DNA of 41,730 nucleotides from Rhodoglobus sp. (GTDB lineage Bacteria > Actinomycetota > Actinomycetes > Actinomycetales > Microbacteriaceae). Positions 1-7,653 of this stretch are shown here, piece after piece. Location: contig JAODLY010000054.1 in assembly GCA_025464445.1 (NCBI GenBank), positions 1-41,730 on the forward strand. The letters are read 5' to 3'. How positions within the stretch are numbered: position 1 is the first letter of the stretch; each line of letters begins with the position of its first letter. The translations under genes were made by a program, and so were the position numbers. The notes under the pieces were generated by a model, which ran no database searches, had not been told where the DNA came from, and worked only from the letters and a program-made list of their open reading frames with translations.

Positions 1-25
1 TGGGCTGCGCTCGCCCGAGCGCCCA
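1..25 (+). other. Hairpin just upstream of smpB
   Basis: Positions 7-13 and 16-22 are complementary (GCGCTCG/CGAGCGC), and TGG at 1-3 pairs with CCA at 23-25. This gives a short GC hairpin ending about 18 bases before the smpB start. No T-run follows. It could be the 3' end of a terminator for a gene left of the window, or a leader hairpin. The window edge prevents a decision. Confidence 0.25.
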
Positions 26-42
26 CGACAGGAAAGCACAGC

Positions 43-519
43 ATGCCCAGGGACCGCGGCCAGAAGGTTGTCGCCAGCAACCGCAAAGCGCGCCACGACT
101 ACACGATCGAAGACACCTATGAGGCCGGGCTCGTGCTCACGGGCACGGAGGTGAAGTCGTTGCGGCTCGGTCGGGCGAGCCTCGTCGACGGCTACGGCTA
201 CATCGACGGTGGTGAGGCGTGGCTTGATGCCGTACACATTCCCGAGTTCAACCAGGGCTCCTGGAACAACCACCCTCCCCGCCGCAAGCGCAAGATGCTG
301 TTGCACAAGGAGCAGATCCTCAAGATCCACAACAAGATCAAGGAGGGCGGCTACACGCTCGTGCCGCTGTCGATCTACTTCCTCGACGGCAACGCGAAGG
401 TCGAACTCGCGGTTGCCAAGGGCAAGCGTGAGTACGACAAGCGCCAGACGCTGCGCGAGCGCCAGGACAAGCGCGAGGCCGACCGCGCGATGGCCAGCCG
501 CAAGAACCTCAACGAGTAA
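43..519 (+). CDS. smpB: SsrA-binding protein SmpB
   Basis: SmpB binds the tRNA-like domain of tmRNA and brings it into the A site of stalled ribosomes for trans-translation. The 158 aa match the usual family length. The beta-barrel core is recognisable: VASNRKARHDY near residue 10, GLVLTGTEVKSLRLGRASL near 29-47, and the IPEFNQGSWNNH segment near residue 67. The basic C-terminal tail (KGKREYDKRQTLRERQDKR) is the part that enters the decoding centre. An AGGAAAG ribosome binding site at about 30-36 supports the ATG. Its RNA partner ssrA lies at 3996-4371, separated by three genes. In many actinobacteria smpB follows ftsE-ftsX, which would be left of this window; that cannot be seen here. Confidence 0.97.
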   Translation: MPRDRGQKVVASNRKARHDYTIEDTYEAGLVLTGTEVKSLRLGRASLVDGYGYIDGGEAWLDAVHIPEFNQGSWNNHPPRRKRKMLLHKEQILKIHNKIKEGGYTLVPLSIYFLDGNAKVELAVAKGKREYDKRQTLRERQDKREADRAMASRKNLNE

Positions 520-591
520 GAGGTTGCTCGGCCCGCTGCTGTGACTGTCTGGACGGCGGCGGGATGGGCTCGGGTGCGGCGTGCGGGCCTC

Positions 592-608
592 CATGGGCGG
601 AGCCCATG
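592..608. terminator. Hairpin between convergent smpB and SIMPL gene
   Basis: CATGGGC at 592-598 and GCCCATG at 602-608 form a perfect 7-bp stem with a 3-base loop in the 114-base gap between two convergent genes. There is no T-run on either side, so a role as bidirectional terminator is inferred from position only. Confidence 0.35.
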
Positions 609-633
609 CCGAAGTTGCTCGAATCGACCCCGG

Positions 634-1320
634 TCAACTAGCGGTGAACCGCGCATCCACGACGGATGCCACGGCGATCTCCTCCGGCTTGAGGGCGAGT
701 TGCGCCGAGCCGCCGCCGCCGTCGAACGCCTGCGCCCGCATGGCGGCTTTCGCGAACACGGGGGAGGGCTGCGCCCCGCCGCCCGAGGGATCGCCGAGCA
801 TTCCGGGGTCTGCGAGGGCTATCGCCCTGACCGATTTGAGCCCGATGCTCTGGGCGTAGATCGTGGCCTTGGTCACGGCATCCTTCACTGCACGGGAGCG
901 CACTTCGCTCGTGGCGGAGGTGCGTGTGGACTCTGTGAGATCCCAGGTGATCGAGGCCACGGTGACGCCGTCGATGCCTGCGACGGATTCCACCCAGCGC
1001 GAGAGTTCGTCGAAGTCGCTGAACTTTGCGGTGAACTCGATGGCCGAGTGGAACACCGCGGGGAGCTGCTTGCCGTCGTTGTTCCACGGCCGCTCCGACC
1101 AGACCCGCACGCTCTCGGATGCCCACCAGGTCACGGGCCCGGCGTCCCTGTCGAAGACGCTCTCGATGAGGTTGCGAACGGCATCGGATGCCTCGACGGC
1201 ACGACCGAACACGGCGTCGCGCTTTGGGCCGTCGACGTGGATGGAGGCTCGCACGGTGGCTCGTTCCGCCGGATACCATGCCGAGTATTCGCCCTGCACG
1301 GTGATGATCGTGTCCGTCAT
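634..1320 (-). CDS. SIMPL (DUF541) domain protein
   Basis: A 228-aa protein resembling the SIMPL/DUF541 family: it opens with ITVQGEYSAWYPAERATV, like the family's N-terminal beta strand, and has a later helix with repeated alanines (RAVKDAVTKATIYAQSIG). Family members are often periplasmic or membrane-associated and poorly characterised. This one has no visible signal peptide or transmembrane segment, so it is probably cytoplasmic. The ATG at 1320 is chosen because GGGAG lies about 5 bases upstream; the reading frame stays open further upstream but without a good start. It is divergent from the amino-acid permease at 1458. I cannot assign a substrate or pathway. Confidence 0.75.
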   Translation of the reverse strand: MTDTIITVQGEYSAWYPAERATVRASIHVDGPKRDAVFGRAVEASDAVRNLIESVFDRDAGPVTWWASESVRVWSERPWNNDGKQLPAVFHSAIEFTAKFSDFDELSRWVESVAGIDGVTVASITWDLTESTRTSATSEVRSRAVKDAVTKATIYAQSIGLKSVRAIALADPGMLGDPSGGGAQPSPVFAKAAMRAQAFDGGGGSAQLALKPEEIAVASVVDARFTAS

Positions 1321-1379
1321 TGGTCTCCCTCGCTTCGCGCCGCACTCGAATTCTCGCGGAAGAATCTCCCCGGCAAAAG

Positions 1380-1443
1380 CGCCAAGACCAATTGGCGACC
1401 AATGCACGACCATGGGAGTACATTGTCGGGAAAGCACTTTCCC
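1380..1443 (+). promoter_or_regulatory. Candidate promoter and palindromic operator for the permease
   Basis: Two inverted repeats lie in the gap between the divergent genes. CGCCAA/TTGGCG is at 1380-1385 and 1392-1397. A perfect GGGAAAG-CA-CTTTCCC palindrome is at 1428-1443. A TACATT box at 1419-1424 fits a TANNNT -10 element, which puts the second palindrome over the likely transcription start, a usual repressor position. The palindrome ends two bases before the ribosome binding site, so it could also act in the mRNA. No convincing -35 is seen. Confidence 0.4.
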
Positions 1444-1457
1444 ACGAAAGGAATCCC

Positions 1458-2831
1458 GTGTCGCAAACCACCGCAGTCGCTGGCTCACCCGTCCGGCTCA
1501 AGAGAGCCCTCGGCACCCCGGCGCTCACCCTGTTCGGTCTCGCATACATGCTCCCGCTCGCCATCTTCACCACCTACGGCCTGGTCACGCAGATCACCGG
1601 TGGGCACCTGGCCGGCGCATACTTCGTGACGACGATCGCGATGCTCTTCACCGCATACAGCTACGCGAACATGGTGCGTGCGTACCCCGTGGCAGGCTCC
1701 GCGTACACCTACACGCAGAAGACCTTCGGCGCCCATCTCGGGTTTCTCACGGGGTGGACGCTGCTGCTGGACTACCTCGCGCTGCCCCTGTTGAACTACC
1801 TGATAATCGGGCTCTACCTCAACGAGGCATTCCCTGGCATCCCGGCGTGGGTGTTCATCGTCGTGTCGGTGCTCGTGGTGACCCTGCTGAACGTGATCGG
1901 CGTTCGCTTGGTCTCTGGGGCGAACCTGGCCCTGGTCGGCGTGCAGATAATCTTCATCGTCGTGTTCGTCGCGGTGGCTGTCGGCTATGTGGCTTCAAGC
2001 GGCGCGATGCCGGGCATCCTCGATCCGTTCTTCTCCGGTGACACGAGCCTGTCGAGCATCGCGTCCGGCTCGGCCGTGCTCGCCCTGGCGTTCCTGGGCT
2101 TCGACGCGGTTTCGACGCTGTCGGAGGAGGCCAAGGATCCAAGGAGGTCGATCCCGCGCGCGATCCTGCTGGCGACCCTCATCGGCGGGCTGCTGTTCAT
2201 CATCATGGCGTGGGTTGCGGGCCTTGCGTTCCCCGACTTCCAGAACTTCGCCGACCCGAACACGGCATCCCTCGAGCTCATGACCAGGATCGGTGGGGGA
2301 GCGCTCACGGCATTCTTCACCGCTGCATACATCGCTGGCAGCTTCGCTTCGGCGATCACCTCGCAGGCGAGCGTCGCCCGCATCCTGTTCGCCATGGGTC
2401 GTGACGGGCAGCTGCCCAAGCGGGTATTCGCCGCACTGCACCCGCGTTTCCGCACTCCGTGGATCGCCGTGCTCATCGTGGGCCTTGTCGGTCTGCTCGG
2501 CGCGATCTTCATTCCACTCGAGATCGCGGCATCGGTCATCAGCTTCGGCGCGCTCGTCGCATTCAGCTTCGTGAACCTTGCCGTGATCAAGCATTACGTA
2601 ATCGATGGCAAGCAGCGTTCGGGCATCGCGATCCTCAAGTACGTGATCGCGCCCGCGATCGGCTTCCTGTTGTCTGTCTGGCTGTGGACGTCGCTCGTGC
2701 AGCCCACATTCACCTACGGGCTGATCTGGTTGGGCGTGGGAGTCGTGATCCTCCTGGTCATCACGAGGTTCTTCACGCGCAAGCCCCCGGTGATGGATCT
2801 CGCCGACGACGACAAGCTCATTGTCGAATAG
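1458..2831 (+). CDS. APC-superfamily amino-acid permease
   Basis: An integral membrane transporter of 457 aa with about 12 hydrophobic segments, as expected for the amino acid-polyamine-organocation superfamily. The first segment contains ALGTPALTLFGLAYMLPLA, followed by AYPVAGSAYTYTQKTFG, a typical APC pattern around TM1-TM3. FDAVSTLSEEAKDPRRSIPR near residue 215 is the conserved loop after TM6. The likely start is the GTG at 1458, because GAAAGGA lies 5 bases upstream; an ATG at 1320 in frame would add an unrelated basic stretch. The substrate is probably an amino acid or amine, but it cannot be named from sequence. Confidence 0.9.
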   Translation: MSQTTAVAGSPVRLKRALGTPALTLFGLAYMLPLAIFTTYGLVTQITGGHLAGAYFVTTIAMLFTAYSYANMVRAYPVAGSAYTYTQKTFGAHLGFLTGWTLLLDYLALPLLNYLIIGLYLNEAFPGIPAWVFIVVSVLVVTLLNVIGVRLVSGANLALVGVQIIFIVVFVAVAVGYVASSGAMPGILDPFFSGDTSLSSIASGSAVLALAFLGFDAVSTLSEEAKDPRRSIPRAILLATLIGGLLFIIMAWVAGLAFPDFQNFADPNTASLELMTRIGGGALTAFFTAAYIAGSFASAITSQASVARILFAMGRDGQLPKRVFAALHPRFRTPWIAVLIVGLVGLLGAIFIPLEIAASVISFGALVAFSFVNLAVIKHYVIDGKQRSGIAILKYVIAPAIGFLLSVWLWTSLVQPTFTYGLIWLGVGVVILLVITRFFTRKPPVMDLADDDKLIVE

Positions 2832-2842
2832 CGGATAGCCTG

Positions 2843-2877
2843 ACGGCCCGTGCGCCCTGGCGGTGCACGGGCCGTTT
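2843..2877. terminator. Bidirectional terminator between permease and peroxidase
   Basis: ACGGCCCGTGC at 2843-2853 and GCACGGGCCGT at 2865-2875 form a perfect 11-bp stem with an 11-base loop, followed by TTT at 2875-2877. It lies between convergent genes and abuts the stop codon of the peroxidase gene. Confidence 0.75.
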
Positions 2878-3827
2878 CAGTTGCCAGCGAGAGACTCGAG
2901 CATGGGCAGGGACGGCACGAAGTAGGCCGATCCGGTGACAGCAGTCGAGAAGTCCAGGATTCGGTCGTATGACCCGGGCGGCTCGCCGACGAACATGCGC
3001 TCGAGCATCCGTTCGATTACGGACAGGTCGCCGGCGTAGCCGATGAAGTAGGTGCCGAACTCGCCGGAGCCGGGGCGACCGAACGGCATGTTGTCGCGCA
3101 GGATGTCGTGCTCCGTGCCGTCGGCATCGGTGATCGTGGTGAGTTCCTTGTGCGAGCCGGGCGCGCTGTCGAGTTCGAGGTTGTCGGCCTTCGTGCGGCC
3201 GACGATGTGCTCCTGGGTGCTGGTCGCCAGTGCATTCCACGCATCGAGGTCATGAAGGTACTTCTGCACCACAACGTAGCTGCCGCCGGCAAAGTCGGGG
3301 TCTTCCTGCCCGATGAGCGAAGCCGCGGCCATTCCTCGGCCGGTCGGGTTCTCCGTTCCATCGACGAAGCCCAGCAGATCCCTCGTGTCGAAGTAGCGAA
3401 AGCCCTGCACCTCGTCAACGACGGCGACGCTCCGTCCGAGTTTTCCGAGCAGCAGCCGTTCGAGCTCGAAGCACAGGTCGCTGCGCTGTGCCCGGATGTG
3501 GAACAGCAGGTCCCCTGGCGTTGAAACGGCCGTGTGCACCCTGCCTTCGACTGCGGTGAGCGGATGCAGCTGGCTCGGGGCAACCGCGACGCCGAACCGC
3601 CCCCACGCCGTGCTGCCGATCCCCACGATGCAGGACAGCTGTCCGTCGAGATCCCGAATGCCCACGGCTCGTACGAGAGACTCGACATCGGAGACAACCG
3701 CCTTCGCCGTGGCGGCGGCATCGTCGCCCTCAGCGATCGTCACGACGAGGAAGACCGCGAATGCGGAAAGGGGTGCTTCGATGCTCTGCGGGTCGATGGG
3801 CACGCGGTCGCCCTGCTGGCTTGCCAT
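2877..3827 (-). CDS. Dye-decolourising (DyP-type) haem peroxidase
   Basis: A 316-aa B-type DyP peroxidase, which uses H2O2 to oxidise dyes and phenolic compounds through a haem b cofactor. The signature GFVDGTENP near residue 145 carries the catalytic Asp of the GXXDG motif. GSHKELT near residue 205 supplies the likely proximal haem-ligand His, and ILRDNMPFG carries the conserved distal Arg. No Sec or Tat signal peptide is present, so it is cytoplasmic. There is no extended C-terminal targeting tail and no encapsulin gene nearby, so encapsulin cargo status is not supported. The start at 3827 (MASQQGDR) gives normal family length; a longer frame begins at 3902 without support. Confidence 0.93.
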   Translation of the reverse strand: MASQQGDRVPIDPQSIEAPLSAFAVFLVVTIAEGDDAAATAKAVVSDVESLVRAVGIRDLDGQLSCIVGIGSTAWGRFGVAVAPSQLHPLTAVEGRVHTAVSTPGDLLFHIRAQRSDLCFELERLLLGKLGRSVAVVDEVQGFRYFDTRDLLGFVDGTENPTGRGMAAASLIGQEDPDFAGGSYVVVQKYLHDLDAWNALATSTQEHIVGRTKADNLELDSAPGSHKELTTITDADGTEHDILRDNMPFGRPGSGEFGTYFIGYAGDLSVIERMLERMFVGEPPGSYDRILDFSTAVTGSAYFVPSLPMLESLAGN

Positions 3828-3927
3828 GAACCCACGGTAGGCCACGCGGTGCTCCGGGACGAGGCCCGCCCGTGTGGCGTAGCCGCGGCTTCGGGCGTAC
3901 AATTGAAGGCTGCCTCCCGGAGGCGGT

Positions 3928-3933
3928 TTGACA
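3928..3933 (+). promoter_or_regulatory. Possible -35 box upstream of tmRNA
   Basis: A consensus TTGACA at 3928-3933 is 63 bases before the tmRNA 5' end. No well-placed -10 box follows at 16-18 bases, so the promoter assignment is weak. The TATCAA sequences inside the tandem repeat at 3961-3990 lie further downstream and could serve other starts. Confidence 0.25.
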
Positions 3934-3960
3934 ACTCAACAGCGCGATAGCGACCTGCAC

Positions 3961-3990
3961 GCAGTGCATATCAAAGCAGTGCATATCAAA
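3961..3990 (+). repeat. Exact 15-bp tandem repeat before tmRNA
   Basis: GCAGTGCATATCAAA occurs twice head to tail at 3961-3975 and 3976-3990, ending five bases before the predicted tmRNA 5' end. It may be a recent slippage duplication in the promoter or precursor region. Each copy contains a GCATATCAAA segment that could include a -10-like box. Confidence 0.85.
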
Positions 3991-3995
3991 GGCAT

Positions 3996-4371
3996 GGGGA
4001 TGATCGGTTTCGACATTGCCTGCAAAACCACGAGAAGCGGGTCGAGGATGCAGTCTTATCTCGTAAACGATGGCTGCAAAAAATAAATGCGGATTCTAAG
4101 CGCATTGACTTCGCTCTTGCTGCCTAGCAGCAACTAGCACATGAAGTCCGTCGGTCCGGGAATGCTCTCTACCCGGGTTCCGACGTCATCTAGAGAGATT
4201 GCTGCGTGCCTGAGTCTCAGGTGCACGCGGGACTCTTACTGAGGCTGGGCCTGTTGACCTGGGTGCTCGTAGCAAAGGCCAGGGCCGAGTAGAACGCTTG
4301 TACGAGCTACACCCGTAGAAGGCGTGGAATTACAGCAGTGGACGGGGGTTCAATTCCCCCCATCTCCACCA
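3996..4371 (+). ncRNA. ssrA: Transfer-messenger RNA (tmRNA)
   Basis: The 5' end GGGGATGATCGGTTTCGAC and the 3' end with GGTTCAATTCC and encoded CCA (4369-4371) form the tRNA-like domain. GGGGATG at 3996-4002 pairs with CATCTCC at 4361-4367 as a 7-bp acceptor stem with one G-U pair. The tag reading frame runs from GCG at 4089 to TAG at 4125-4127 and encodes ADSKRIDFALAA, an actinobacterial-type degradation tag ending in ALAA. The 376-base length is normal for a one-piece tmRNA. Its partner SmpB is encoded at 43-519. The 3' end is 68 bases before the ManA-like gene. Confidence 0.98.
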
Positions 4372-4439
4372 TTTGGTCGCTATCGCGTTGTTGGGCTCAT
4401 TCGGCACGAGATCACTCGCTTCCAGAACAGGAGTGGCCG

Positions 4440-5420
4440 GTGCAGCCCGTCACACTTCCCGCCAACCAGCCCGCTGGCCGTTTCTATGCCGGAGGATCGG
4501 CGATCACCGCGTTCCGCGGCGAGGGCGATGCCGTGCACGGCCCGGAGGACTGGGTGGCCTCGACCACCACGGTTCGCGGGCACGACAGCCTCGGCCTCAG
4601 CGTGCTCACGGACGGGATGCCGCTCGCCGCCGCCATCGCGGCCGCCCCGCTCGACTGGCTCGGGCCGCCGCACGTCGCGGCGTTCGGCGTCGACACGAAA
4701 CTTCTCGTCAAGTTGCTCGACGCCGGACAGCGCCTGCCCGTGCACGCCCACCCTTCGGCCGCCTTCGCGCATGAGCACCTCGGCGCGGCCCACGGCAAGG
4801 CCGAGGCGTGGTACATCCTCTCGCCGGGCGAAGTCTTTCTCGGCCTGGTCCGCACGGTGACCCCATCCGAGCTGGCGGGGTTCGTCGCGCGACAGGACGT
4901 CGAGGGGATGCTCGCGCTCATGCACAGGGTGAGCGTCGACGCTGGGCAGGCCGTGTACGTGCCGCCGGGGCTGCTGCACGCGATCGGGGCTGGCATCCTG
5001 CTCGTCGAAGTTCAGGAGCCGGAAGACCTCTCGATCCTGCTCGAATGGCGCGACTTCGACATCGACGGCAGCATCGACGGTCACCTGGGGCTCGGCTTCG
5101 ACTCGGCGCTGCAGGCCGTGGAGACCCGGGCGCGCACCGCCGGAGAGATCGCGGCGCTCGTCAGCGGCGCGGATGCCGCGGACCTCCTGCCCTCCGAGGC
5201 CGCCGGGTACTTCCGCCTCGAGCGGCTCGGGGGACAGTCCACCGTCGATGCGGGATTCGCCGTGCTCGTCGTGATCGCGGGCAGTGTGCGCCTCATACCT
5301 GTGCACGGCGAGCCCATGGTCCTGCCCAGGGGCAGCACCACGGTCATCCCGTACGCTTCGGGCGGGTTCGCACTCGACGGCGACGGCCTGGCCCTCGTGG
5401 CTCGCCCACCCGCGCCCTGA
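4440..5420 (+). CDS. manA: Mannose-6-phosphate isomerase, class I
   Basis: Interconverts mannose 6-phosphate and fructose 6-phosphate, linking glycolysis to GDP-mannose for glycans. The 326-aa protein has the cupin metal site of class I isomerases: LPVHAHPS near residue 100 supplies two His, GKAEAWYIL the Glu, and VPPGLLHAIGAG near residue 180 the last His, followed by EVQEPEDLS. The GTG at 4440 is chosen because CAGGAG lies 6 bases upstream; the frame upstream runs into the tmRNA. The following genes are convergent sugar-transport genes, so a link to sugar uptake is possible but not shown. Confidence 0.88.
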   Translation: MQPVTLPANQPAGRFYAGGSAITAFRGEGDAVHGPEDWVASTTTVRGHDSLGLSVLTDGMPLAAAIAAAPLDWLGPPHVAAFGVDTKLLVKLLDAGQRLPVHAHPSAAFAHEHLGAAHGKAEAWYILSPGEVFLGLVRTVTPSELAGFVARQDVEGMLALMHRVSVDAGQAVYVPPGLLHAIGAGILLVEVQEPEDLSILLEWRDFDIDGSIDGHLGLGFDSALQAVETRARTAGEIAALVSGADAADLLPSEAAGYFRLERLGGQSTVDAGFAVLVVIAGSVRLIPVHGEPMVLPRGSTTVIPYASGGFALDGDGLALVARPPAP

Positions 5421-5435
5421 GGGCCACCAACGGCA

Positions 5436-5465
5436 AAGGGCGCCCGCACGAGTGCGGACGCCCTT
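5436..5465. terminator. Bidirectional terminator between manA and xylH-like gene
   Basis: AAGGGCG at 5436-5442 pairs with CGCCCTT at 5459-5465, continued inward by CCGCAC/GTGCGG with one mismatch. This is a 14-position stem that reads the same way on both strands, between convergent genes. Confidence 0.7.
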
Positions 5466-5478
5466 CGTATGCCTGGAA

Positions 5479-6762
5479 TCAGGTGCGCAGCAGCGACCCA
5501 CCGGCGCGCTTACGCGACACAGCGTCGATCGTCGCCGCGAGGATGAGCACGCCACCCGTCACGAGGAAGTTCGCCCCCGCGGGCAGGCCCAGCAGGCCGA
5601 GGCCGTTCGCGATGACGGCGATGACGAGCGCACCGATCGCGGCGTGGATGAGGCGCCCACGCCCGCCGAACAGGCTCACACCACCGACGACGGCGGCCGC
5701 GACACCACTCAGCACGATCTGGCCGCCGGATGCCGCCGTCACGACACCGATGCGGCTGGCGTCGAACACACCGGAGACCATCGCGAGGCTTGAGCAGGTG
5801 ATGAACGCGATGATGCGGACGGCGCCGATCTTGATGCCAGCGCGACGGGCTGCCTCGGGGTTGCCGCCCACGGCGTAGAGATGACGGCCGTAGCGAGTGC
5901 GGTCGAGAATGAATGTCCCGATCCACAGGATGCCTACGGCGATCGGAACGACGATCGGAACGCCCTCGATCGCGTCGTGCGCGATCGGCACACCGTTGAG
6001 CGAGCCACGGCTGGCGGCCCGGTCGAGGCTCATGAGCGCGATGAAGAGGGCGCCGGCTGCCGCGATCGCGCCGAGGCGCAGCGCGAGTAGCGAGAGCGGA
6101 CGGTTCGGCACTCCCGCGCGCGTGCGGCGGTTGCGATCGAAGAACGCGATCGCGGTGGCGATCACCATGGCGAGAACGAAGAGGGCCCAGCCCAACCAGA
6201 TCGGCAGGTTGCTGTTCATGATCGCCACGAGCTCGGGGGTCTCGACGCGGTACGCGCCGCCCGACCCGATGATGATGAGCTGCAGGCCCTGGAAGCCCAG
6301 GAACAGGCCGAGGGTCACGACGAACGAGGGGATACCGACCTTGGCCACGAAAAAGCCGATGAAGGTTCCGATCGCGGCACCCACCACCAGGGCGATGACG
6401 AGCGCGACTATCCAGTTCACTCCGGCGTTGTGGATGAGCACCACGACGATGCTCGCCGTGACACCGGAGGTGACACCGGCAGAGAGGTCGATCTCGCCGA
6501 GGAGGATGACGAACACGAGCGCCATTGCCAGCATCATGAGCGTCGCGGCCTGCGTGAGGAGGTTCGCGAAGTTCAGCGGGCTGAAGAATGAACTGCTCAA
6601 GACGGAGAACAGGATGACGAGGATCACGAAGCCGGCGAGCGCGGGAAGCGCGCCCATCTCCCCTGACCTCAGGTTGCGGAAGTAGGCCCTGAACTGGTCG
6701 CCGAGATTGCCTTCGTGGCCTGATCCGATGGTGGGCGGGGGAGTGGCGGGGGTGCTCGTCAT
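5479..6762 (-). CDS. Sugar ABC transporter permease, XylH-like
   Basis: Membrane subunit of a CUT2-type sugar importer. The 427 aa are longer than RbsC (about 320) and match the XylH/GguB branch, with about ten hydrophobic segments after a hydrophilic N-terminus. Recognisable parts are LLTQAATLMMLAMALVFVIL near TM2, EIDLSAGVTSGVTASIVVV, FVVTLGLFLGFQGLQLIIIG, and the EAA-like loop AVGGNPEAARRAGIKIGAVR near residue 305. The ATG at 6762 overlaps the stop of the ATPase gene by ATGA, so the two are translationally coupled. Together with the ATPase and the binding protein at 7654-8712 it makes a complete importer. Confidence 0.93.
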   Translation of the reverse strand: MTSTPATPPPTIGSGHEGNLGDQFRAYFRNLRSGEMGALPALAGFVILVILFSVLSSSFFSPLNFANLLTQAATLMMLAMALVFVILLGEIDLSAGVTSGVTASIVVVLIHNAGVNWIVALVIALVVGAAIGTFIGFFVAKVGIPSFVVTLGLFLGFQGLQLIIIGSGGAYRVETPELVAIMNSNLPIWLGWALFVLAMVIATAIAFFDRNRRTRAGVPNRPLSLLALRLGAIAAAGALFIALMSLDRAASRGSLNGVPIAHDAIEGVPIVVPIAVGILWIGTFILDRTRYGRHLYAVGGNPEAARRAGIKIGAVRIIAFITCSSLAMVSGVFDASRIGVVTAASGGQIVLSGVAAAVVGGVSLFGGRGRLIHAAIGALVIAVIANGLGLLGLPAGANFLVTGGVLILAATIDAVSRKRAGGSLLRT

Positions 6763-7511
6763 GCGTTCTTTCCCTCGTAGGTTTTGCTACCGGTGATGTA
6801 TCCGACGACATCGTCGTTGTTGGTGTCTTTGACGTCCAGTGACGCAACCATGTGGCCCAGGTACAGGACGCTGACGAAGTCGGCGACCTTGAACACGTCC
6901 ACGAGGTTGTGGCTGATCAGGATGACCGCGACGCCGGAGTCGGCGAGACGGCGGACCAGGCTGAGCACCTGCTCCGTCTGCGCGACGCCCAGGGCCGCGG
7001 TGGGCTCGTCGAGGATGACGACCTTCGCGTTCTTGAGCACAGAGCGCGCTATGGCGACAGTCTGGCGCTGTCCACCGGAAAGCGATGAGACCTTTTGGCG
7101 GACCGATGAGACAGTTCGCACTGACAGCGACTGGAGCGTTTCGGAGGCTTCGCGCTCCATGATCCCCTCGTTGAGGGTTCCTGCCGTGACCTCTTCGCGA
7201 CCGAGGAACATGTTCTGCACGATGTCCAGGTTCTCGCAGAGGGCGAGGTCCTGGTACACGACCTCGATGCCGTGTGCAGCCGCCTCGCGAGGTGTGGTCA
7301 GGCTGACCACCTCGTTGTTGAACTTGATCTCACCGGCGTCGAAGGGCTGCACTCCGGCAAGGCCCTTGACGAGTGTCGACTTGCCGGCGCCGTTGTCGCC
7401 TACCAAGGCGGTGACCTTGCCCGCGAACGCCTGGAGGTTCACTCCCTTGAGCACGTCGACTGGTCCGAAACTTTTCCTGACATCCGTCAGCTCGATGACT
7501 GGCACGTCCAT
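6759..7511 (-). CDS. Sugar ABC transporter ATPase, single-domain XylG-like
   Basis: ATP-hydrolysing subunit of the sugar importer. The 250-aa protein has one nucleotide-binding domain, unlike the two-domain RbsA/XylG of enterobacteria; the single-domain form (as in FrcA) usually works as a homodimer. Motifs are Walker A GDNGAGKST near residue 39, Q-loop VYQDLAL, signature LSGGQRQTVAIARS near 145, Walker B VVILDEPTAAL and H-loop LISHNL. AAAGGG lies about 8 bases upstream of the ATG at 7511. Its stop overlaps the permease start. A hairpin separates it from the binding-protein gene. Confidence 0.94.
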   Translation of the reverse strand: MDVPVIELTDVRKSFGPVDVLKGVNLQAFAGKVTALVGDNGAGKSTLVKGLAGVQPFDAGEIKFNNEVVSLTTPREAAAHGIEVVYQDLALCENLDIVQNMFLGREEVTAGTLNEGIMEREASETLQSLSVRTVSSVRQKVSSLSGGQRQTVAIARSVLKNAKVVILDEPTAALGVAQTEQVLSLVRRLADSGVAVILISHNLVDVFKVADFVSVLYLGHMVASLDVKDTNNDDVVGYITGSKTYEGKNA

Positions 7512-7596
7512 GCCGAAACCCTTTCAGTGCGCCGGGGCAACGGTGTCCCGGGTCTCAAGTGTGCCACGCGCACACCGATGTTTTGTTGCAGGAAAG

Positions 7597-7639
7597 AAGG
7601 GCTTTGCGCCGGTCGGGACTGCACCGACGCAAAGCCCTT
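7597..7639 (-). terminator. Hairpin between xylF-like and xylG-like genes
   Basis: AAGGGCTTTGCG at 7597-7608 and CGCAAAGCCCTT at 7628-7639 form a perfect 12-bp stem, with further CGGT/ACCG pairing inside. On the minus strand it follows the stop of the binding-protein gene by 14 bases. As in many importers, partial termination or mRNA protection here would make more binding protein than membrane subunits; this is inference from position. Confidence 0.75.
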
Positions 7640-7653
7640 CAGTTAGCGCTTTG

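Noticed and set aside
2877-3827. DyP peroxidase as encapsulin cargo
   Set aside because: The protein ends right after its last conserved segment without a targeting tail, and no encapsulin gene is adjacent.
3534-3950. Plus-strand frames inside the DyP peroxidase gene
   Set aside because: They are antisense to a gene with clear haem-peroxidase motifs and have no ribosome binding site.
5510-6847. 445-codon frame on the minus strand over the xylH-like gene
   Set aside because: It is in another frame of a real permease gene, is extremely rich in Arg and Pro and has no family features.
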